Numbered from the stretch's first letter, positions 5,103-13,016 are shown. The stretch is DNA of 13,891 nucleotides from Candidatus Falkowbacteria bacterium RIFCSPLOWO2_02_FULL_45_15 (GCA_001777995.1 MFFV01000024.1:11809-25699), one strand, 5' to 3'. The notes: generated by a model not told the origin, from the sequence alone. Program-made: numbers and translations.

Positions 5103-6743
5103 ATGGCCAAGCAAATAATCTACGATGAAGAGGCGCGCAAAGCGCTCAAACGCGGCGTGGATAAATTAGCCAACGCCGTCAAAATCACTTTGGGTCCCAA
5201 GGGCCGCAATGTGGTGCTGGAAAAAAGTTACGGCTCTCCCGTCATTACTAAAGACGGGGTTACGGTCGCGAAAGAAATTGAGCTGGAGGACAAATTTGAA
5301 AACATCGGCGCCGAAATCGTTAAGGAAGTCGCCTCCAAAACCAACGATGCCGCGGGCGACGGCACCACCACCGCGACCATTTTAGCCCAAGCGATGATTA
5401 CCGAAGGGCTGAAGCTAGTCGCGAGCGGAGTTAACCCGATTGAGATCCGCAACGGCATTGAGCAAAAAGTGGAGCAGGTTATCAAAAAGTTAAAAGAGAT
5501 GAGCAAGCTGATTTCCACTAAAGAGGAAATCGCTCAAGTCGCCTCCATCTCCGCCAACGACAAAGAAATCGGCGGCATCATTGCGGAAGCGATGGAAGCG
5601 GTCGGCAAAGACGGGGTGATTACGGTAGAGGAAGGGCAGCACTTCGGCGTGGAAAAAGAAGTAGTGGAAGGAATGCAGTTTGATAAAGGCTACGTTTCGC
5701 CCTATATGGTTACGAACGGGGAAAAGATGCAATCCGAATTTGAGGACCCCTATATTTTAATTACCGATAAAAAAATTTCCGCTTTAGCCGACATTTTGCC
5801 GTTGCTGGAAAAATTGGCGCAAAGCGGCCGCAAGGATTTAGTGATTATCGCCGAAGACGTGGAAGGCGAAGCGCTCGCCACTTTTATCGTTAATAAATTG
5901 CGCGGCACCTTTAACGTGCTCGCGGTCAAAGCTCCCGGTTTTGGCGACCGGCGCAAAGCAATGCTGGAAGACATCGCGATTGTTACGGGCGGCCGCGTCA
6001 TTTCCGAGGAAGTCGGCCTAAAGCTGGAAAATACCGATATTAGCGATTTAGGCCAATCCAGAAAAGTGATTGCCACCAAAGAAGACACGACCGTTATCGA
6101 CGGCCGCGGCGACAAAAAAGCCATCAGCGAGCGCATCAGCCAAATTAGAAAAGAAATTGAGCTGACGGACAGCGATTTTGACAAAGAAAAGCTGCAGGAG
6201 CGCCTGGCGAAATTATCCGGCGGCGTGGCCGTCATCAAAGTAGGCGCCGCTACCGAAACCGAAATGAAGGAAAAGAAAGACCGCATTGAAGACGCGCTGA
6301 ACGCCACTAAAGCGGCCGTAGAAGAAGGAGTAGTCTTAGGCGGCGGGCTGGCTTTGGCCGTTGCGGGAGACGCTTTCCACGAATTAACTGAAAAAAATAA
6401 AGATAATCCGGGCGCGCGCATCGTGGACAGCGCGATCCTCGAGCCGATCAAGCAAATCGTTTATAACGCCGGCAAGGACGGCTCACTGATTTTATACAAC
6501 ATCATCGTCCATCATCAGAAAGGCCAGACCAACATCGGCTATAACGCCGTGACCGGAAAATTTGAAGACTTAATGGAATCAGGCATTGTGGACCCGACCA
6601 AAGTTACGCGGCTGGCGCTGCAGAACGCCGCTTCCGCCGCCGTGATGTTTTTAACGATTGAAGCGGTGATAGCGGATAAACCGGAACCGAAAGAACATAA
6701 TCGCGGCAATCCGGGAATGGGCGGCATGGGCGATATGATGTAG
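5103..6743 (+). CDS. groEL: chaperonin GroEL (Hsp60/Cpn60)
   Basis: This 546-residue protein is full length (E. coli GroEL has 548). It starts MAKQIIYDEEARKAL and has the equatorial ATP-site stretches ITLGPKGRNVVLE (28-40), TKDGVTVAKEIEL (49-61) and NDAAGDGTTTATILAQ (81-96). The apical domain includes VEEGQHFGVEKEVVEGMQFDKGY. VEEGVVLGGGLAL is the late nucleotide-binding motif. The C-terminus is a short Gly-Met tail (GNPGMGGMGDMM), as in most GroELs. It forms double heptameric rings and folds proteins in an ATP-driven cycle with GroES. It lies 57 nt after groES with no Shine-Dalgarno, and is followed by a strong terminator. No key residue appears missing. Confidence 0.98.
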   Translation: MAKQIIYDEEARKALKRGVDKLANAVKITLGPKGRNVVLEKSYGSPVITKDGVTVAKEIELEDKFENIGAEIVKEVASKTNDAAGDGTTTATILAQAMITEGLKLVASGVNPIEIRNGIEQKVEQVIKKLKEMSKLISTKEEIAQVASISANDKEIGGIIAEAMEAVGKDGVITVEEGQHFGVEKEVVEGMQFDKGYVSPYMVTNGEKMQSEFEDPYILITDKKISALADILPLLEKLAQSGRKDLVIIAEDVEGEALATFIVNKLRGTFNVLAVKAPGFGDRRKAMLEDIAIVTGGRVISEEVGLKLENTDISDLGQSRKVIATKEDTTVIDGRGDKKAISERISQIRKEIELTDSDFDKEKLQERLAKLSGGVAVIKVGAATETEMKEKKDRIEDALNATKAAVEEGVVLGGGLALAVAGDAFHELTEKNKDNPGARIVDSAILEPIKQIVYNAGKDGSLILYNIIVHHQKGQTNIGYNAVTGKFEDLMESGIVDPTKVTRLALQNAASAAVMFLTIEAVIADKPEPKEHNRGNPGMGGMGDMM

Positions 6744-6746
6744 AAC

Positions 6747-6839
6747 GCATTAAAACATTAAAATGCCTCGTAAAAAACGGGGCATTTTTGTTTTTATGTT
6801 TTTATGTTTTAATGTCTTAAGGTTCTGGTGTTTTAATGC
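6747..6839. repeat. TTTTAATG/CATTAAAA micro-repeats flanking the groEL terminator
   Basis: GCATTAAAAC at 6747-6756 is an exact inverted match to GTTTTAATGC at 6830-6839. CATTAAAA occurs twice in tandem upstream of the terminator stem. Downstream there are TTTTTATG, TTTTTATG and TTTTAATG units (6791-6814). A related stretch, ACATTAAAACATTATG, precedes the methyltransferase start (1477-1492). Confidence 0.6.
6761..6798 (+). terminator. intrinsic terminator of groESL
   Basis: AAATGCCTCGT (6761-6771) pairs with ACGGGGCATTT (6777-6787), one G-U pair, over a 5-A loop. A long T-rich tail follows from 6785. It begins 18 nt after the groEL stop. Confidence 0.9.
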
Positions 6840-6842
6840 TTG

Positions 6843-6870
6843 CCCCGTAGGCTTGCCTTGCGGGGTTTTT
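6843..6870 (+). terminator. second hairpin with a T5 tail, terminator-like
   Basis: CCCCG (6843-6847) pairs with CGGGG (6861-6865). Inside, AGGC pairs with GCCT around a TT turn. TTTTT follows (6866-6870). It could back up the groESL terminator, or be a dispersed palindrome that overlaps the next promoter. Confidence 0.5.
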
Positions 6871-6881
6871 ATGTATATAAT
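6853..6881 (+). promoter_or_regulatory. candidate promoter for the AI-2E family gene
   Basis: TTGCCT (6853-6858), a 17-nt spacer and a perfect TATAAT (6876-6881), with a start near 6888 and a leader of about 20 nt. The -35 box lies inside the hairpin at 6843-6865. Confidence 0.55.
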
Positions 6882-6906
6882 AAGATTATTCAGCTAAATA
6901 AAATTT

Positions 6907-7959
6907 ATGTCTTCCCCCTTAAATTCCACTTATCGGGTTAACATCACCATCGGCACTATAATTAAAGTAGCCGCCATAATCGGCTTGCTTTACGTCGGGT
7001 ATGTCATTAGGGACGTGCTGGCGCTGTTGTTCGTGGCGTTGATCTTTTCTTCCGCCATTGACCCGTGGGTGGACGTATTAAAACGCTACCGGATACCCCG
7101 CGCCATCAGCGTGATCGTTATTTATTTTATCGCGGCCGTAGTGGTCAGTTTGGCGATTTATTTGTTGATTCCGCCGGTTACCGAGCAGTTTAACTCCTTG
7201 CTGAATAATTTTCCGCAGTACGTGGAAAAAATCAACTCCGGTTACCAATGGATTAGGGAGTTTAGCATTGAGCACGGCCTGTTAGATAAAATTAAAGGCA
7301 GCTTAGGCGGTTTTGAGGAAAATTTTCAAATAGCGGCCGGCGGCATTTTCTCCACGGTCAGCGACATTTTCGGCGGCATAGTTTCCTTTTTTATCGTGCT
7401 GGTGATTACTTTTTACATGGTAGTGGAGGAGGACGCGCTGAAAAAAATCGTCTGGTCGCTCGCGCCTATCGAGCGCCAGCCATATTTAATGCAGCTCATT
7501 GACCGAATGCAGCGCCAAGTAGGCTATTGGTTCCGCGGCGAGCTGATTTTAATGCTCATTATCGGCACCTTTGTTTGGGTGGGAATGCTATTTTTAATGC
7601 CCCAGTACGCTTTGGTTTTAGGCCTGATTGCCGGTTTAACCGAATTTATTCCTTATTTAGGGCCGATACTCGGCGCCATCCCCGGCATATTTTTAGCCTT
7701 GACCGTCAATCCGTTTTTAGCGCTACTGGTGGCTATTTTATACATCATCGTGCAGCAGGTAGAAAATAACATTTTAGTGCCTAAAATAATGCAGCGCGCG
7801 GTCGGGCTGAACCCGATCGTGAGCATCGCGGTTTTAATGGCGGGCATCAAAATAGCCGGCATTGTCGGCGGACTCTTGTCCATTCCGGTCGCGACCGCCA
7901 TTTCGGTCTTAGTAAAGGATTGGGTTAAGATGAGAAATCAGCATCACGGCGAAAGATAG
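6907..7959 (+). CDS. AI-2E family transporter (PF01594, YdiK/TqsA-like)
   Basis: This 350-residue integral membrane protein has about eight hydrophobic segments: near 15-33, 35-52, 66-90, 153-172, 213-231, 236-262, 266-284 and 303-335. Between the third and fourth is an amphipathic extracytoplasmic stretch (91-150). The hallmark region GLTEFIPYLGPILGAIPG (243-260) is present, followed by a QQVENNILVPKIMQ stretch (283-296) and the GGLLSIPVA motif near the end. Members export small molecules: TqsA affects autoinducer-2 efflux, and others act as Na+/H+ antiporters. In reduced genomes the substrate is unknown and autoinducer transport should not be assumed. It starts without a Shine-Dalgarno. The next gene follows after 30 nt and is probably co-transcribed. 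Confidence 0.92.
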   Translation: MSSPLNSTYRVNITIGTIIKVAAIIGLLYVGYVIRDVLALLFVALIFSSAIDPWVDVLKRYRIPRAISVIVIYFIAAVVVSLAIYLLIPPVTEQFNSLLNNFPQYVEKINSGYQWIREFSIEHGLLDKIKGSLGGFEENFQIAAGGIFSTVSDIFGGIVSFFIVLVITFYMVVEEDALKKIVWSLAPIERQPYLMQLIDRMQRQVGYWFRGELILMLIIGTFVWVGMLFLMPQYALVLGLIAGLTEFIPYLGPILGAIPGIFLALTVNPFLALLVAILYIIVQQVENNILVPKIMQRAVGLNPIVSIAVLMAGIKIAGIVGGLLSIPVATAISVLVKDWVKMRNQHHGER

Positions 7960-7989
7960 TTTTTGTCGCCATCCCCTAACACGTAACTT

Positions 7990-10359
7990 ATGCCTGAATT
8001 AACAATTGAACGGCCAAAATTCAAGGAGCGCGATTATTTGAATAGCCTGATTATCTTCCTGCTTAAATTGGCAGTTTTTTTTATTCCGCTTTGGTTTTGG
8101 CCCTTCAGCTTTGAGGCGTTTGAGTTTGGCAAGCAAAACCTGCTTTGGTTTTTAACCGGGCTCGCGGCGATAATTTGGCTGATTAAATCAATAGTGATAG
8201 ACAAAAAAATAGTCTATCAGCGCACGCCGCTTGATTTGCCTATTTTAATCATGCTGCTCGTCTGGGCGCTGTCCGTCATCTTCAGCGTTGACCGATTTAG
8301 TTCGTTGTTTGGTTATTACGGCCGGTTTTCGGACGCCTTTTTAACTACCGTCAGTTTAGCCCTTTTTTATTGGTTGGCGACCCAGGCCATCAGCCGTGGC
8401 CAGATTGCCAAATTTTTTAATGTTTTTATCGCTTCCGTTTCATTGGCGTTGCTGATTGGTTTATTATCCTTGAGCAAGGCGCTGGTGAAATTGCCGGCTA
8501 CTCCGGGCCTAAGCGAAATTTTAAGCTCTAATGCTTTTAATCCGGCGGGCGGCTCAATGGAATCCCTCGCTTTATTAGCGGCGGCGGCGTTAGTACTCGC
8601 AGTCGCCTTATATTCCTATAACATCAAAGGGGAGCAAAAACGCCCGTTAGAAAACATAAAATATTATTTTTTGTTTGGCCTTTCCTTAGCGGTGTTAGCG
8701 CTGGTTAATTTTTCTTTATCGTGGCTAGGGGCAATTATCGGGCTCGGAGCGGTTTTTAGCTTTGCTTTGTATGTCGCTTATCTGAATAAAGAGGATGCCG
8801 CCGCCGCTACCATTGAAATAGCGATTGCGCCGGCTTTGATTTTATTTATGGGAAGCATTTTGCTTTTATTCATCGCGAGCGGAACCGGCGGCTTAAATAT
8901 TTATAAATTAATTTGGCGGAGCAACGTGCCGCAAGAAATCGTTTTGCCCGCTGCCCAGTCTAACGCTATCATTTGGCAAACCGTTAAGTCGCGCCCGCTG
9001 TTAGGCTCCGGCCCGGGAACGTTTGCCTACGATTTTTCTCTGCAGCGGCCGGCTGATTTTAATAATTGGCAATTTTGGCAACTGCGCTTTGACAAAGCGC
9101 CGGTACACATTACCGAGCTCTTGGCTACGGTTGGGGTTTTGGGGGCATTGAGTTATTTCGCGCTGGTCGGCATCTGGCTGTTCGTCAGCTTTGTTTTTTT
9201 AAAAAACATGTTCCGCTCCGACAGCGAAGCCAGTTACTTGGCTTTTGGGTTTACCTTTGCCGCCTTTACCCTGTTTATCAGCCAGTCCCTTTATTTATTT
9301 AACACTACCCTTAACTTTGTTTTTTGGTTTGCCTTGGCGATGGCGTTCATTAATTGGCGGGTCGTTTTTGAGAAAATTTTTTCTACCCGGGAAATTGATT
9401 TAGCGCAATATAAAGAAGTGGCGCCGGTGATAGCGGGGCTGGTGATAGCCGGCGTCGGTTTATGGCTGTGGTTTAGTTACACGCAAGCCAGATTTTGGCT
9501 GGCCGATACGGCTTATAATGACTTTAGACTTTCCGGCAGCCGCGAGCGGCTGCTGCAGGCGGTTAAACTCAACCCGCGGCGCCTCAATTATCATTTAGCT
9601 TTAGCCAAAGACTATGTTAATGAAGTTAAAGAAGACATCGTTTTATTGAGCACGCCGGACAAAAGCGAGGCCATTACCGCTGAACGCAAATCTAAGCTGC
9701 AAGCCAACGTTCAGCAAGCTCTTAAAGAAGGGCAAGCGGCAACGGCGGTAGCGCCCAATTCAGTGATGGCTTGGGAAACATTAGGCGCGACCTACCGCGA
9801 CATCCGCCTGATTGCGGTCGGTTCGCTTGCGCCCGCGATTCGTTATTTAACCAAAGCAAGCGAACTGGAGCCGACTAACCCCGTATTATTAACCGAGTTA
9901 GGCAAACTTTACTTGGCTAACGGCCAGACAAAAGAAGCGGCGGACGCTTTTGAGCAAGCGGCTAAATTTAAGAGCGATTATTGGGAGGCGCAGGTTGGCT
10001 TAGCCCAAACCTACGACAGCTTGGGGGAGAGCGATAAAGCGCTGGTTATTTTGGAAGATTTAATCAGCCGCCAGCCCAACGCCGACGTAATTTACGAAAG
10101 CGGACGCTTGTATTATAATCAAGGAAAGCTTGATAAAGCGATTGAGCGCTTTACGCAGGCAATTGCCCTGCGCCCGAGTTACGCTAACGCCATTTACAGT
10201 CTGGGCTTGGCTTACCAAAAGCAAGGCGATAAGACGCGCGCGCTGGCGGAATTTCAAAAAGTACTGGAATTGAATCCGGGCAACGAAACGGTGAAGAAGA
10301 TGATGGAAGAGATCAATCAACAAAAACAAGGGGATGATGAGATGGAAATCAAGCAGTAA
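7990..10359 (+). CDS. O-antigen ligase/polymerase-like membrane protein with C-terminal TPR domain
   Basis: This is a 789-residue protein. Roughly residues 18-500 form a polytopic membrane region with a dozen or so hydrophobic segments. It includes the early motif SVDRFSSLFGYYGRF (99-113) and a large Wzy_C loop with SRPLLGSGPGTFAYDF (about 335-350) and APVHITELL near 370. Residues from about 510 onward are soluble, and about 590-775 contain about five tetratricopeptide repeats, e.g. GKLYLANGQTKEAADAFEQA and GLAYQKQGDKTRALAEFQKV. The ligase family moves lipid-linked glycans to lipid or protein acceptors outside the membrane. TPR tails are seen in several members and probably bind partner proteins or acceptors. 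It may act in protein or S-layer glycosylation or polymer assembly; which one is unknown. It starts 30 nt after the AI-2E gene without a Shine-Dalgarno. Confidence 0.85.
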   Translation: MPELTIERPKFKERDYLNSLIIFLLKLAVFFIPLWFWPFSFEAFEFGKQNLLWFLTGLAAIIWLIKSIVIDKKIVYQRTPLDLPILIMLLVWALSVIFSVDRFSSLFGYYGRFSDAFLTTVSLALFYWLATQAISRGQIAKFFNVFIASVSLALLIGLLSLSKALVKLPATPGLSEILSSNAFNPAGGSMESLALLAAAALVLAVALYSYNIKGEQKRPLENIKYYFLFGLSLAVLALVNFSLSWLGAIIGLGAVFSFALYVAYLNKEDAAAATIEIAIAPALILFMGSILLLFIASGTGGLNIYKLIWRSNVPQEIVLPAAQSNAIIWQTVKSRPLLGSGPGTFAYDFSLQRPADFNNWQFWQLRFDKAPVHITELLATVGVLGALSYFALVGIWLFVSFVFLKNMFRSDSEASYLAFGFTFAAFTLFISQSLYLFNTTLNFVFWFALAMAFINWRVVFEKIFSTREIDLAQYKEVAPVIAGLVIAGVGLWLWFSYTQARFWLADTAYNDFRLSGSRERLLQAVKLNPRRLNYHLALAKDYVNEVKEDIVLLSTPDKSEAITAERKSKLQANVQQALKEGQAATAVAPNSVMAWETLGATYRDIRLIAVGSLAPAIRYLTKASELEPTNPVLLTELGKLYLANGQTKEAADAFEQAAKFKSDYWEAQVGLAQTYDSLGESDKALVILEDLISRQPNADVIYESGRLYYNQGKLDKAIERFTQAIALRPSYANAIYSLGLAYQKQGDKTRALAEFQKVLELNPGNETVKKMMEEINQQKQGDDEMEIKQ

Positions 10360-10426
10360 TTTAACGGTAATTGAACAATAATTTTTTAAAGACAATCATG
10401 CAAAAGGATTAATTACTGTTAAATTA
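10357..10426. repeat. inverted repeat with 16-bp arms between the ligase gene and glyS
   Basis: TAATTTAACGGTAATT (10357-10372) and AATTACTGTTAAATTA (10411-10426) pair throughout with one G-U, around a 38-nt loop. The left arm begins at the stop codon of the TPR ligase. The long loop and AT-rich stem make a classical terminator unlikely. It may be a dispersed repeat or a weak processing/stability hairpin. Confidence 0.6.
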
Positions 10427-10449
10427 TTATTTAATAATGGTTGAATTAT

Positions 10450-10453
10450 GGAG
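10450..10453 (+). promoter_or_regulatory. Shine-Dalgarno fixing the glyS start
   Basis: GGAG lies 7 nt before the ATG at 10461. The in-frame ATG at 10437 has no such site, and neither does the ATG at 10497, where strong family similarity begins. This favours 10461. Confidence 0.6.
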
Positions 10454-10460
10454 TACAAGT

Positions 10461-11825
10461 ATGGTAAAAAAAATTAAAGAAAATGACAATGATTTAATGG
10501 ACAAAATCGTTTCTTTATGCAAACGGCGCGGCTTTATTTTTCCCGGCTCGGAAATTTACGGCGGGATGGCTGGAATTTATGATTACGGCCCGGTTGGCGC
10601 TGAATTAAAAAGGAACATAAAAGAGGCATGGCGGTGGGAGATGTTTAGACGCCACGAGCACATCTATGAAGTGGATAGCAGTATTTTGATGCAAAGAAAA
10701 GTTTGGGAGGCCTCGGGGCATACTTCAGCCGGGTTTACCGATCCTTTGCAAGAATGCAAATTATGTCACCATCGTTTCCGCGCCGATCATTTAGCTGAAG
10801 CAGGCGTTAAGCAGTGCCCTGACTGCGGCGGTCCGTTAACCGAGGCAAAAAAATTCAATTTGCTCGTGGAAACTCACTTGGGGCCGGTGCAGGATGAATC
10901 ATCCCTTACCTATCTGCGCGGTGAAACTACGCAGGGGATTTATGTTAATTATGCCAATGTAAAAACAGCGACGCGCGCCTCTCTTCCTTTTGGCATTGGA
11001 CAGGTGGGCAAGGCCTTTAGGAATGAAATTACGCCCGGGCACTTTACCTATCGCCTGCGGGAATTTGAACAAATGGAGCAACAATATTTCGTGCATCCGG
11101 ACGACGCGCCTAAATATTTTCCATATTGGAAAAAAGAAAGGATGCGGTGGTATCTTGAGTTGGGAATAAATAAAGCCAATCTCCGCTTTCGCCCCCATGA
11201 GAAGGGCGAGCTGGCGCATTACGCTAAAGCCGCGGAAGACATTGAGTATAAATTTCCCTTTGGCTGGCATGAAATTGAAGGCATCCATAATCGCGGCGAC
11301 TGGGATTTATCGCGCCACAGCCAATTTTCCGGCCAAGACCTGTCGGAGACCGACCCTAAGACTGGCAAAAAGTTTTATCCTTATGTCATTGAAACTTCAG
11401 CCGGGGCGGATCGTTTGGCGTTGGCATTTTTAATAGACGCTTATACCGAGATAGCCGGTGGGCGTACGACGACCACTAAAAGCATAAAAGAAACGGAGGT
11501 TGTGCTAAAATTTGATAAAAGGATAGCGCCGTTTAAAATCGCCGTCTTGCCCCTGTCCAAAAAAGAACAACTAACAACCATCGGGCAGGAAATCGCGGCC
11601 AACTTACGCGCGCAATGGATGACGGACTATGACGAAACGCAAAGCATCGGCAAGCGCTACCGGCGCCAAGACGAAATCGGCACGCCTTACTGCGTCACGG
11701 TTGATTTTGAGAGTCTGGAAGATAAAGCCGTGACGGTCCGGGAGCGGGATACGATGGAGCAAGAGCGGATTAAAATAGGGGAGTTGGGGGGGTATTTTAA
11801 GGAGAAACTTAACAGAATTAAATAG
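10461..11825 (+). CDS. glyS: glycyl-tRNA synthetase, dimeric (alpha2) class II type
   Basis: This is a 454-residue protein from the preferred start. The catalytic core opens with KIVSLCKRRGFIFPGSEIYGG. A zinc-type insertion holds two Cys pairs, CKLC and CPDC, 16 residues apart. Motif 2 is FRNEITPGHFTYRLREFEQME, and motif 3 lies in IETSAGADRLALAFL. The C-terminal third, from FKIAVLPLSKKEQ onward, is the class II anticodon-binding domain and ends in a DTMEQERIKIGEL stretch. It attaches glycine to tRNA-Gly using ATP in the cytoplasm. It belongs to the single-chain homodimeric group (as in Thermus, archaea and eukaryotes), not the alpha2beta2 GlyQ/GlyS type of E. coli. An alternative start at 10437 would add eight residues. 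It ends in TAG at the edge of an AT-rich repeat region. Confidence 0.95.
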   Translation: MVKKIKENDNDLMDKIVSLCKRRGFIFPGSEIYGGMAGIYDYGPVGAELKRNIKEAWRWEMFRRHEHIYEVDSSILMQRKVWEASGHTSAGFTDPLQECKLCHHRFRADHLAEAGVKQCPDCGGPLTEAKKFNLLVETHLGPVQDESSLTYLRGETTQGIYVNYANVKTATRASLPFGIGQVGKAFRNEITPGHFTYRLREFEQMEQQYFVHPDDAPKYFPYWKKERMRWYLELGINKANLRFRPHEKGELAHYAKAAEDIEYKFPFGWHEIEGIHNRGDWDLSRHSQFSGQDLSETDPKTGKKFYPYVIETSAGADRLALAFLIDAYTEIAGGRTTTTKSIKETEVVLKFDKRIAPFKIAVLPLSKKEQLTTIGQEIAANLRAQWMTDYDETQSIGKRYRRQDEIGTPYCVTVDFESLEDKAVTVRERDTMEQERIKIGELGGYFKEKLNRIK

Positions 11826-11959
11826 AATTTTTAATTTTTGTAATTTTTAATTTTTAAACTACTTGCTCCATAGATATGAGAAGTTTTGAATTTATATATT
11901 AAAAATTAGATATTATTTAAAAATTATAAAATTAAAAATTATTTATTAATTATTTTTTT
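11826..11959. repeat. AT-rich intergenic region with tandem AATTTTT units
   Basis: Two exact 14-bp copies of AATTTTTAATTTTT (11826-11839, 11842-11855) directly follow the glyS stop. Inverted-sense relatives (TAAAAATTA) recur at about 11899-11941, together with TTAGATATT near 11906, a unit also found in the repeats at 12547 and 13029. I see no GC-rich stem, RNA gene or firm promoter. The lemA start has no Shine-Dalgarno. Confidence 0.6.
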
Positions 11960-12514
11960 ATGAACAAAACATGGATCATTATTGGCGTTATCGCCATAGT
12001 TATCGTGGTCTCTATTTTCGGCTACTATAACCGCCTCATTACCGGCTCGGAAACCGTGGATAAGCAATGGGCGCAGGTGGAAACGCAATACCAGCGCCGC
12101 TTTGACCTCATTCCGAATTTAGTGGAATCGGTCAAAGGAATTATGGCGCAGGAGCAGGAGGTGTTCGGTAAAATAGCCGAAGCTCGCACCCGCTACGCCG
12201 GCGCTCAATCCGTTAACGACAAAGCGGCCGCCGCTACCGAGGTAGAATCAGCTTTGGCGCGCCTGTTGGTAGTAATGGAAAATTATCCTCAGCTTAAATC
12301 GGCCGAAAACGTTAATACCTTGATGGCGCAGTTAGAAGGCACGGAAAACCGAGTGGCGGTTGAACGGGGACGCTTTAACGATGAAGTGCGCGGCTATAAC
12401 CTGACGGTAAAACGTTTCCCGGGCAATGTGTTCGCGCGGCTGTTCGGATTTAGCGAGCGGAATTATTTTGAAGCGGTCAAAGGATCGGACCAAACTCCAT
12501 CCGTTAAATTTTAG
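11960..12514 (+). CDS. lemA: LemA family protein
   Basis: This is a 184-residue protein with one N-terminal membrane anchor (residues 4-22) and a short outside or inside tip. The rest is an all-helical LemA domain. The family signature is plain: VDKQWAQVETQYQRRFDLIPNLVESVKG (34-61), where the YxRRxDLIPNLVE core is nearly universal, and NYPQLKS (93-99). Later comes ENRVAVERGRFNDEVRGYN followed by the family's FPGNVFARLFGF ending. LemA proteins are membrane-anchored helical bundles of unclear role. They are frequently encoded beside TPM-domain or peptidase genes, and some work points to envelope stress or two-component signalling. A TPM-domain gene indeed follows here, but a four-helix-bundle gene with flanking repeats lies between. 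Confidence 0.95.
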   Translation: MNKTWIIIGVIAIVIVVSIFGYYNRLITGSETVDKQWAQVETQYQRRFDLIPNLVESVKGIMAQEQEVFGKIAEARTRYAGAQSVNDKAAAATEVESALARLLVVMENYPQLKSAENVNTLMAQLEGTENRVAVERGRFNDEVRGYNLTVKRFPGNVFARLFGFSERNYFEAVKGSDQTPSVKF

Positions 12515-12546
12515 TAGATTTAGCCAGTTTTTTATAGGCAACATTT

Positions 12547-12575
12547 AAAATATTAGATATTGGATATTAGATATT
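12547..12575. repeat. left arm of a 29-bp inverted repeat flanking the four-helix-bundle gene
   Basis: Four GATATT-type heptamers (ATTAGAT, ATTGGAT, ATTAGAT, ATT) follow AAAAT. The reverse complement of 13029-13057 matches at 26 of 29 positions, and all three differences are A/G. Each AATATTAGATATT unit is also nearly self-complementary. Confidence 0.8.
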
Positions 12576-12626
12576 CGCAACGAGGTTGATAAATTTTATG
12601 ATATTTAATGTCTAGTATTGTTTAGT

Positions 12627-12998
12627 ATGGCTGATTATATTAAATTAGGAGATCTAGATTTGTACCGGATGGCTGTTGAGTTAAGCAGAGAAGCGTGGCC
12701 AACATATGAGGGACTAAATTGGCAAGACAAAAAAATAATGGGCGATCAGTTTATAGAAAGCATTGATTCGGTTGGGGCAAATATTGCTGAAGGCTATGGC
12801 CGGTATCATTATAAAGATAGAATAAAATTTTATTATAACGCACGCGGCTCTCTTTCCGAATCAAAGCACTGGGGGCTGTTTTCGTACGAACGAGGAAAAA
12901 TAAATAAAGCCAAATTTTACTCTTTATTAAATAAACAGCAAGCTTTGCATAAAAAGTTAAACTCATATATTAGTTCTTGTTATAACTATAAGCAATAA
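12627..12998 (+). CDS. four-helix-bundle protein (S23 / 23S rRNA intervening-sequence protein family)
   Basis: This 123-residue, all-helical protein has the family hallmark. GDQFIESIDSVGANIAEGYGR is followed by a basic stretch, then FYYNARGSLSESKHW. Known relatives are proteins encoded inside 23S rRNA intervening sequences (TIGR02436/PF05635). The Avd accessory protein of diversity-generating retroelements has the same fold and forms pentameric barrels that bind nucleic acid. No rRNA, reverse transcriptase or template repeat is seen here, so it is a free-standing copy of unknown role. The ATG at 12627 is preferred over a TTG at 12618 that would add three residues; neither has a Shine-Dalgarno. 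Its base composition is more AT-rich than lemA, and it lies between 29-bp inverted repeats inside a lemA-TPM pair. That suggests insertion, though no transposase is present. Confidence 0.9.
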   Translation: MADYIKLGDLDLYRMAVELSREAWPTYEGLNWQDKKIMGDQFIESIDSVGANIAEGYGRYHYKDRIKFYYNARGSLSESKHWGLFSYERGKINKAKFYSLLNKQQALHKKLNSYISSCYNYKQ

Positions 12999-13016
12999 CA
13001 ATAGCCGGGTTGAATT

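Noticed and set aside
5750..6451. Long minus-strand open frame (233 codons) inside groEL
   Set aside because: It lies wholly antisense to an intact, conserved gene, has low-complexity Ser-rich content, and lacks any motif or start signal. It is a codon-bias shadow.
10360..10460. T-box riboswitch upstream of glyS
   Set aside because: The gap is only about 100 nt, very AT-rich, and lacks the conserved T-box sequence and a terminator/antiterminator pair.
12627..12998. Avd accessory protein of a diversity-generating retroelement
   Set aside because: The fold is related, but no reverse transcriptase, template repeat or variable repeat is present nearby.
12627..12998. Intervening sequence inside a 23S rRNA gene
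   Set aside because: Neighbours are protein-coding (lemA and TPM); no rRNA sequence flanks the gene.
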